A stretch of DNA of 64,000 nucleotides, taken from NCBI GenBank assembly GCA_964019415.1, contig OZ025878.1, positions 4,778,512 to 4,842,511 on the forward strand, read 5' to 3'. Of the stretch, positions 57,443 to 64,000 are shown piece by piece. Within the stretch, counting starts at the first letter, position 1. Each line of letters starts with the position of its first letter. The position numbers and the translations under genes were made by a program. The notes beneath the pieces were generated by a model. It saw only the letters and a list, made by a program, of their open reading frames with translations, ran no database searches and was not told the origin of the DNA. The DNA comes from Ianthella basta. Lineage: Eukaryota; Porifera; Demospongiae; Verongiida; Ianthellidae.

Positions 57443-59928
57443 CTTGCTCCACAGTACAATATAGACACACTTCCCTGACTGTATAGCTCACTCAACTCCC
57501 GAGTTGGAGAGTACTGTATGCTTGTACAATGCATTTCGCTACCCTACACTGCTCTTTATTATATATAAATTGAATTGACTTCCTGTCCATTAGCGCAATA
57601 TATTGGAAGTAGGAGAGGAGATATGCAACACCTAGTTCCCTGTTTATATTAGACTATCTATATAACAAAAACTGGATTGTAGCTCCTCTCAGACTTAGTT
57701 GATATGCTATAGAAATGGATGTTGTGGAGACAAGTGCTTCATAGTCTCCCAATTGTAAATTGTCTGCATTCCACACTAGTATACACATCTCACCGTACAC
57801 TTACACATCCTATCCTACATCCCACACACCTCAATCTAACCCCACAATTTTAACATTAATTCCCACACACACCACCCTTCCTCGCTTACACTGCTACTCT
57901 AGTCCTATATATCTCACCTTATAGCCTCACACTCATTCTACCTTCACATGTACATCTGGCTAACCACAGGAAACATATCTCTAGGCAGAATGTGCCAGTC
58001 ATGTTAGCCTCAACTGGCTACACAACAACTTTGCAATGTTGATTTTCATTCACCATGGAGTGGCGTGCTGCCCCATAGATCACCTACTGTAAGTGCTAGC
58101 TGACACCACTGCTCCTGAATTAAAGTAATAAAGTCATCAGCATCTTGGAATTGTGAATATGGCTTAGCAAGTGCAGGTTGCACACTACAAAAGCACAGAA
58201 ACTAGAGGAATAAAGAGTTCAGTAAAAGGGAGGGATGAATAGGTGAGATGCTGTGTATCCATCCTGTAGCTTTACTGGCAGAATAGTTCAGACTCAGCGA
58301 GGATGGAGCAGCGGTCTATAGTGTCCCTTACAATACTTGGGATCTGTGGAAGATGAATAATAAACATACACTGACATGTTTTCAGATGCAGGAATTGTTC
58401 CCATGCAGTGCTAAAGGACACTGAGTAACTGTTTCATCACCCTTAATAAATCCGGATTGCTTCTTCCAGTATAAGCTACAGGGTGGAGACATTGCACCAT
58501 TCCTACATTCCTACTGTTTCTGGAAAGTATTCCTATCTATATAATTTTATTACAAAACACAAATCTACAAGCATTATTCAAGATTGGCTGTGTGCATACA
58601 GGTATGTGTCATACCCAACACCCACCCACCCACCCACCCCCCCACACACAGCACACACACACACACACACACACACCCAGAGAGCAGGTAATGAGAGAAG
58701 TTAATTGAGAAGTGTTCTAGATATAATAGCAGCTGCACAATGGGAGAGGGGATATGGGATGTAAGGAAAGCGAAGGGCTGAAGAGAACACCTTCAACTTG
58801 AATACAGTTTAGTTGCTTGCCTTGCACTCATACCGAAGACAAGATATGAAATGTACCACTGTACAATGTACGTTGTGAGCCCAGCTAAATGCAGTACTTC
58901 ATCATGAAGTGTAAGTAAATTTTGATGTGACTGTATTGCAGTTGCAAGTGTACAGCTCTTACTAGGTTTCATACAAGACACCACAACTAAGGAATAAAGC
59001 AAAGTGCATGGACACGCACAAAGAGGAGTTATACGTAGCTGCATTAGCTCATTTTCATTGTGCTACAACACCATAATAATCCCAAAACATAAGCAACACA
59101 ACATGGTTTCTCCTGAGGGAAGCCTGCATGCATGCACAAGCGATGAAGTACCAACTGATCGATGCTATGTCAAATATGCAATCCCTCCAGTACACCCTAA
59201 GATGACAATAATTTTTGGGTGATGTTTGCAGTCATAGTCCATTAGAGGAACTGTCATATGCTGTATTAGCATGGTTTGCATGTAGTGGCTATTAATGTGT
59301 CGTATATCCACCTCTAAAATGAATTGAAATATTAATATGCATCCTCTTGTAACACATGTTTGAAAAAACAGCAGTGTGTTCAACATAATAACCGTAAAAT
59401 GTATTGATCTTGAGGTCTTTGCCAACTGTGTTCAGCAGTTGATGTTTCACTAACAGTTGTCCCCTGTTCAAACCAATGGATTCATCAACACAACTCTAGC
59501 TATGCACCTCCATAATGTATTGCACACATCCCCAGTGAGTATTATATGTAGCTATCTTTGTGCTATTATAATATTAGTAGTCCTTTTAGATTTCATATTC
59601 CTGTTTTGCTACTATATCTACAAAAGTGAAAGTAGGGTCATTCAAAATTAAATGTATAGCTAAGAATAATCTATCCTGGATCTCATAGACTGATAGACTG
59701 ATGAAATGCATTTGCTTCCCAATGTTGTGCACAGAGGACAATCAGTAATCAGTACCATAGATGTCATTGTGTGCCTGTTACATACTCTGTATACCTCTTT
59801 AAAAACAGAACCAACTTGTTTATCAAGCTAATGCATTTGCCTAAATCATATGAACATTATATGAATTGCAGCTGCTGGTGACCATACTGATACACACATT
59901 CCTAAGACTGTCAAAGTTTATATAATAA
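57443..59928. other. Intergenic region between the giant GPCR and the fibrinogen-domain gene
   Basis: Includes the GPCR 5' flank. A CA-rich microsatellite (CCCA units, poly-C, then ACACAC) lies at about 58620-58677. A plus-strand frame at 59457-59651 has a strong hydrophobic stretch (CAIIILVVLLDFIFLFCYYI) and could be the membrane anchor or first exon of the fibrinogen-domain gene, but no donor-acceptor pair could be fixed. The divergent arrangement means both genes may share control sequence. Confidence 0.5.
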
Positions 59929-61018
59929 TTGTGTATTTGCAGACATTTCAGAATGTTCTCACTCCATGTAAGTCATTGCATTGGAACATGCTATAGTGAC
60001 TTCTCCTCTGCACTGTGCATGATACTATTTATAGAGTACAACTGCAACTTCTGTCACCCCATCCAATGCTGGCTTAATACCCACACCATGCCAACTACTA
60101 CAACCTCTTCTAGTGTAACAACAGCGCCCACTCATACATTTTCCACTCCTGTTACAACAACCACAACTGGTACAAGATTCACACCTTCTGCAACATTTTC
60201 AAGCATTCTCCCAGCTGTGAGCCCAACTGTGAGTCCACTAATTTGCAATCCACCAAGAACACTGAATGTGGATAACAGCACTTGTGAGTGTCCTTCATCA
60301 TATCAACCTTATCATCTAGCAAGTACAATAATGGCTCATTTTTCCCCTCCCCAGGCACTCCGCGAGGCCCTGGTCTCCCCCGTGACTGCAGAGAGGTGTA
60401 CCAGAGAGGGTGCACCACGTCCGGTGTCTACACCATTGACCCACAGTGCCCTCGCACCAAACCATTCAGGGTGTGGTGTGATATGGACAATGGACAGTGG
60501 GTGGTCTTCAGTAATGAAAGAATGGAGAACTGAACTTCAACAGGGGATGGTGTGACTATGTCAATGGGTTTGGTGACCCTAAATGGGAATACTGGTTGGG
60601 TCTAAAGAATATCCACTGTCTAACTGCAGCTGTGGTCAGGACAGAGCTGAGAGTGGACTTGGCTGACTTTGATGGCAACACAACATATGCACAGTACAAC
60701 TTCTTCTCTGTCAACAACAACCTCACCAACTACAGACTGGACATTGGATCATACAGTGGCAATGCAGGGGATGCACTGCATGGGAGTTGTGGTGGTGCAT
60801 ATTATGATAACCATGATGGGATGGCTTTTTCAACATATGACAGGGACAATGACAGGTACATATACAGTGGCAACTGTTCTCTTTACCAGTCTGCTGAATG
60901 GTGGTACAATAGATGTGAGTGTGCAGTTCTGAACGGACCATACAATGGAAACAACCGCTGGTATGGGTTTACCAACAGCCACAAAAGCACTGAAATGAAG
61001 CTCCGCACTAGAGACTAG
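59929..61018 (+). CDS. Fibrinogen C-terminal domain protein with mucin-like N-terminal region; 1-bp frameshift
   Basis: An exon ending at 60283 (donor T|GTGAGT) encodes a Thr/Ser-rich stretch (MPTTTTSSSVTTAPTHTF) and CNPPRTLNVDNST. It joins at 60355 (acceptor after TTTTTCCCCTCCCCAG) in frame to TPRGPGLPRDCREVYQRG, a short collagen-like step and the start of a fibrinogen C domain (FRVWCDMDNGQWVVF). Near 60530 the frame shifts by one base relative to family spacing, then continues LNFNRGWCDYVNGFG, FSTYDRDNDRYIYSGNCS (calcium-site region), WWYNRCECAVLNGPYNG and a stop at 61018. Such domains act in extracellular recognition as lectin- or ficolin-like binders. The 5' end is not certain and the signal peptide was not found. 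The frameshift means either a recent pseudogene or a sequencing error. Confidence 0.75.
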
Positions 61019-63716
61019 TCAGGTGTCCATCACTGAACACAGTTTAGCTACAGACACAGCACTAGAACCACACAAGGATAATGAGTTAACCAATTGCAAT
61101 GTACAAATGTAGTGTATAATGTGAACAATAATACAGTGATGAAGTACATGTGAAATATGTTCATACAGTGTATATACGTATATAATCTAATGATCAGACC
61201 AGCAGTTGTACACCAGATGGAGGTACAGTTAGGTTAGTTTAGATGGATTCAGTCCCTCAAAGTCAGCATTAATCCCTGTGCTGTTCACTGAGAGTCCTCT
61301 GAATACACTGGTAGACCAGACGCATACCATTACACCCTTATATGCAAGCACAGTTAGTGCTTGCAGTACTTATACCATCCCATACACCAGTTTCTTTACA
61401 ATTAGAGGAAGAGTTCTTCTTGATGTAGGCATCTTTCTTCCTCACCAGTGCCTCACTAACAGGCTGCCCTGTGGCACAGTGATCTAGTGTACATATGGTG
61501 AATGGGAACAAGTGTAAACCTACCCCCACTGCATGTATACATGCAATACTGGCACACATAAATCGACATTGGCACATACACACATGCATGTTCAGTACTG
61601 AAATTAGAAAACTCTTCAAGGAAAGCTTAACTTAGGATCTGTGTAACATGGGAGGGAAGACAATAGTAATACATGAGGGAGGTCAGGAATCAGCTCTATA
61701 AGGGGGAGGGGGGGGGGGGGGCATTGGGGTTTAGTGATCTCCTTCTCCCTCCGAACTAGAACTAAATCTTTTGTAAAGTCCTGAATGGCTGGGAAACTCA
61801 TTCATTGTAGCTTTGCACACACCAGCCAATGGTTTAATAATTGGCTGGTATGTACAAGCTACAGTGGTTGATACTGCAAACCCACTTAGGCAGTAGCTAC
61901 TAGAAGTGCTTGGTAGTTATGGATATCAATTAATCAATGACATAATTGCTCAGGCAATGTACATACAAATGTCAGAGCTGCAGAAAGGTTATATATACAC
62001 AACCAATGTCTGTACCTGCGTGCTGCAATGAATGCACTGCAATGTCTGACTGCCTTGTTACAATACAACTGCATCTCGAGGTTCACAAGAATTGCTTTCA
62101 TTGAGGGAAGACTGCAAAAGATAAGCCATAAAGGATTGCAGTCAGTTTAGTGGCTGTAATTGACTACAGTCATTTTGTAAAAAGCATTATTACTTTCCTT
62201 TAGTAGGATGATACTACATGCAACTTGTACAATGACTGTATTGATAGTTATGAGGTGTGCAAACTGAACCTGAACTTTTACATGACCAGCTGCAAAGGTT
62301 TCACAACATTGTGCCAACATCATAATACCAGACGTCTTTATCTGATGTGTGTCCAAGATTGTTTGCATGCATGAACACACCAGGCAGAGTGATAGGAAGA
62401 TCTATTTCAGTCACAAAGCACATGCCTTAGAGATACAGTCAGTGCAATCAATCATGTGCATCTATACACACATGCACACACACTTGCATACAAACACTTT
62501 TATAAGTGTAATATTATTATAATTTTATGGACAAGAACTTGACATTGTGGTTACTAAATATAATATTGAGGAGACACATTTCTGAAACAATCTTCTCATT
62601 GAAAGAATAAGATGCACTTCAGCACAAAATGTGATATTGAGACGAAACCGCTCAAAAGTGGATAGTGGGTGTTGAATGCATGCATGAATGTGTACACACG
62701 CACACTATTATCTTACAGGACAGCATTTCAATCCTTTTGCAGTTTGAAAAAACTCGTTACATGAAGTTCTTGGGACGGGTGAATACGTATGCATATAATA
62801 ACTGGCAATGGGTAGTAGTAGGACAGTGCAACACACATGCAGTGTCATACATACACCATTTTACATTGTTCAGGGCATCAGAATGCACTTAATTAATTCA
62901 ACTAGCGCAAATGGTGAAGCCATTGTTTTGGTAGACATTTTCAATAGCACACAAACAACAGCTGGACCATGCCCATAAATGGTCATAAGTTGCCGTTGCA
63001 TCTTCAGTGCATTTGCAGTCTTGCTAATGCATGTGCAATCTTGGACCATAACACTAGCGAGTTACAAAGTGAACCTATATAAGTGCTATAAGTTGGAGTA
63101 CATGTGTTCTAATAATATATTCACAATGCATGTCCCCTGTACGCGTGGCAGGTCTTAGAAGTTGAATAATAATGTACTCATTATTGTCTATCTTTTAATG
63201 TAGAATGAATCTGATACGCAGTTGGAGTAGACACACTGTTATTTTGCATTGCTCCAACACATATTAACACAACCATTAGACAATGTCATTCATTCATGGT
63301 CCACATTGTCCAGTCCTATATGTATATTTGTAGTAGTTATACCGCCGCCACACAGTGCAAGTTGCAATCTGCACATGCAGTATATGCGCCAGTGCTTCTA
63401 TTAACAAGGCCACCAGTGCCAGTTGTTGAGGGTAACCACCCTTAGTGCAGGTAGAGTGTTTGCACTAATTGATAGAAGGAAAAACACCACCAGTGCAAGC
63501 TGCTGAAGGTGAGGGGGACTGGGCACAATCATTGATCAGCATACAGTGGAGGACCACTATGAATGCAAGTACAGTGTTGTTGCTAGTCGAATGTAATGTA
63601 CATTAAATTATGCTTGCTATAGTCTTCTTACTATAGAACCTAATTTACTGCTCAACAGCTGAGAACACACAAAAAGTCCTAGTGTTATGTATTGCACACT
63701 CTAAGACACACTGCTG
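61019..63716. other. Intergenic region
   Basis: Holds the 3' flank of the fibrinogen-domain gene and of the next GPCR paralogue. A G-rich run (20 bases, one A) lies at 61702-61721. No open frame here shows a domain. Confidence 0.5.
61702..61721 (+). repeat. G-rich homopolymer run
   Basis: GGGGGA followed by 14 G. Likely length-variable. Confidence 0.8.
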
Positions 63717-64000
63717 TCAAACACAGCTCTCCTTTGTTTCTTCAGTGGCTGGAATTATTTCAAACTCTTCAGTGATATTGACTTCTTCATTAGCTTTGTC
63801 ATTTTGATCTTCAGCCTTTTCAGCCAATGTAATCTTCATCTCCAGCTCCTCATCACCTTTAATACTTCTTGCATCCTCCTTCTTCTTCTGTCCTCCAACT
63901 TCAATAATGGCCTCTGATTCTGCTGCAAAGCTGTTACCCTTTTTACTGTCAACCCAGGTTGACTTGCCAGAGCTAGTACCTCCTGAACAGGGACAAAGTG
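63717..64000 (-). CDS. Last exon of another adhesion-GPCR paralogue (runs off the window)
   Basis: Exon 63982-63717 encodes GTSSGKSTWVDSKKGNSFA, an acidic Glu/Lys-rich stretch and the end PATEETKESCV-stop, matching the intact GPCR tail exon (33423-33152) almost residue for residue. Upstream of it lies a good acceptor (GTTCAG). The rest of the gene is beyond the window. It shows that at least four GPCR 3' ends (18.2, 31.0, 33.2 and 63.7 kb) exist here in one orientation. Confidence 0.85.
   Translation of the reverse strand, partial: LCPCSGGTSSGKSTWVDSKKGNSFAAESEAIIEVGGQKKKEDARSIKGDEELEMKITLAEKAEDQNDKANEEVNITEEFEIIPATEETKESCV

Noticed and set aside
59457-59651. Hydrophobic frame as a confirmed membrane anchor of the fibrinogen-domain protein
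   Set aside because: Position is suggestive, but no donor and acceptor with matching phase could be fixed.
60284-60555. Extension of the Thr/Ser-rich frame past 60283
   Set aside because: A donor at 60284 and an acceptor at 60355 join it in frame to the fibrinogen domain; the extension has no homology.
1-64000. CRISPR arrays, rRNA or tRNA genes, bacterial operons
   Set aside because: No regularly spaced direct repeats, cloverleaf or conserved rRNA words were seen; gene structure is intron-rich and eukaryotic.

Overview
The window looks like animal nuclear DNA from an early-branching metazoan, most probably a demosponge. This is an inference. It rests on small exons and short introns with GT..AG borders, an AT-rich background, metazoan-only protein types (adhesion GPCR with GPS cleavage site, Calx-beta arrays, fibrinogen C domain) and a heavy load of non-LTR retroelements and small foldback elements. 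No ribosomal RNA, tRNA, operon or prokaryotic feature was seen.

Layout. Positions 1-5.8 kb hold retroelement debris: a Ty3/gypsy pol remnant, a LINE 3' tail, an internally deleted RT element and a LINE fragment, all on the minus strand. At 8.2-15.0 kb (minus) lies a CCCH zinc-finger gene built from repeated two-finger exons, with a LINE and a terminal-inverted-repeat element in its large intron. At 16.9-17.1 kb (plus) is a second, short copy of the RT element. At 17.3-21.7 kb (minus) come an orphan leader exon and a decayed adhesion-GPCR pseudogene. At 22.6-28.4 kb (minus) is a compact six-exon single-pass receptor with leader, VWD-like ectodomain, Ser/Thr stalk, one membrane span and a tail with three NPxY motifs. 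At 28.4-33.1 kb is a duplicated and rearranged non-coding stretch with a stray GPCR 3' end.

From 33.15 to 57.44 kb (minus) one gene of about 52 exons encodes a giant adhesion GPCR of about 2,810 residues: leader, about 15 Calx-beta-like domains, hormone-receptor-motif (HRM) domain, GAIN/GPS, seven membrane spans and an acidic tail. At 59.9-61.0 kb (plus) is a mucin-like/fibrinogen-domain gene with an apparent frameshift. At 63.7-64.0 kb (minus) the last exon of another GPCR paralogue enters the window.

How the parts relate. The window is a local cluster of cell-surface receptors grown by tandem duplication on three scales: whole 3' ends of GPCR genes (four copies), a nine-exon Calx-beta block (two copies plus a two-exon remnant), and a four-exon, two-domain Calx-beta block (three copies). 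Leader exons of identical length (70 nt) and phase start both the GPCR and the VWD receptor, and a third stands alone, so leader and promoter modules appear to have been shuffled between receptor types. Nearly all ectodomain exons are symmetric phase 1-1, which makes such shuffling and exon skipping frame-safe. Exon borders were set by eye from splice consensus, frame and paralogue comparison; no transcript evidence was available.
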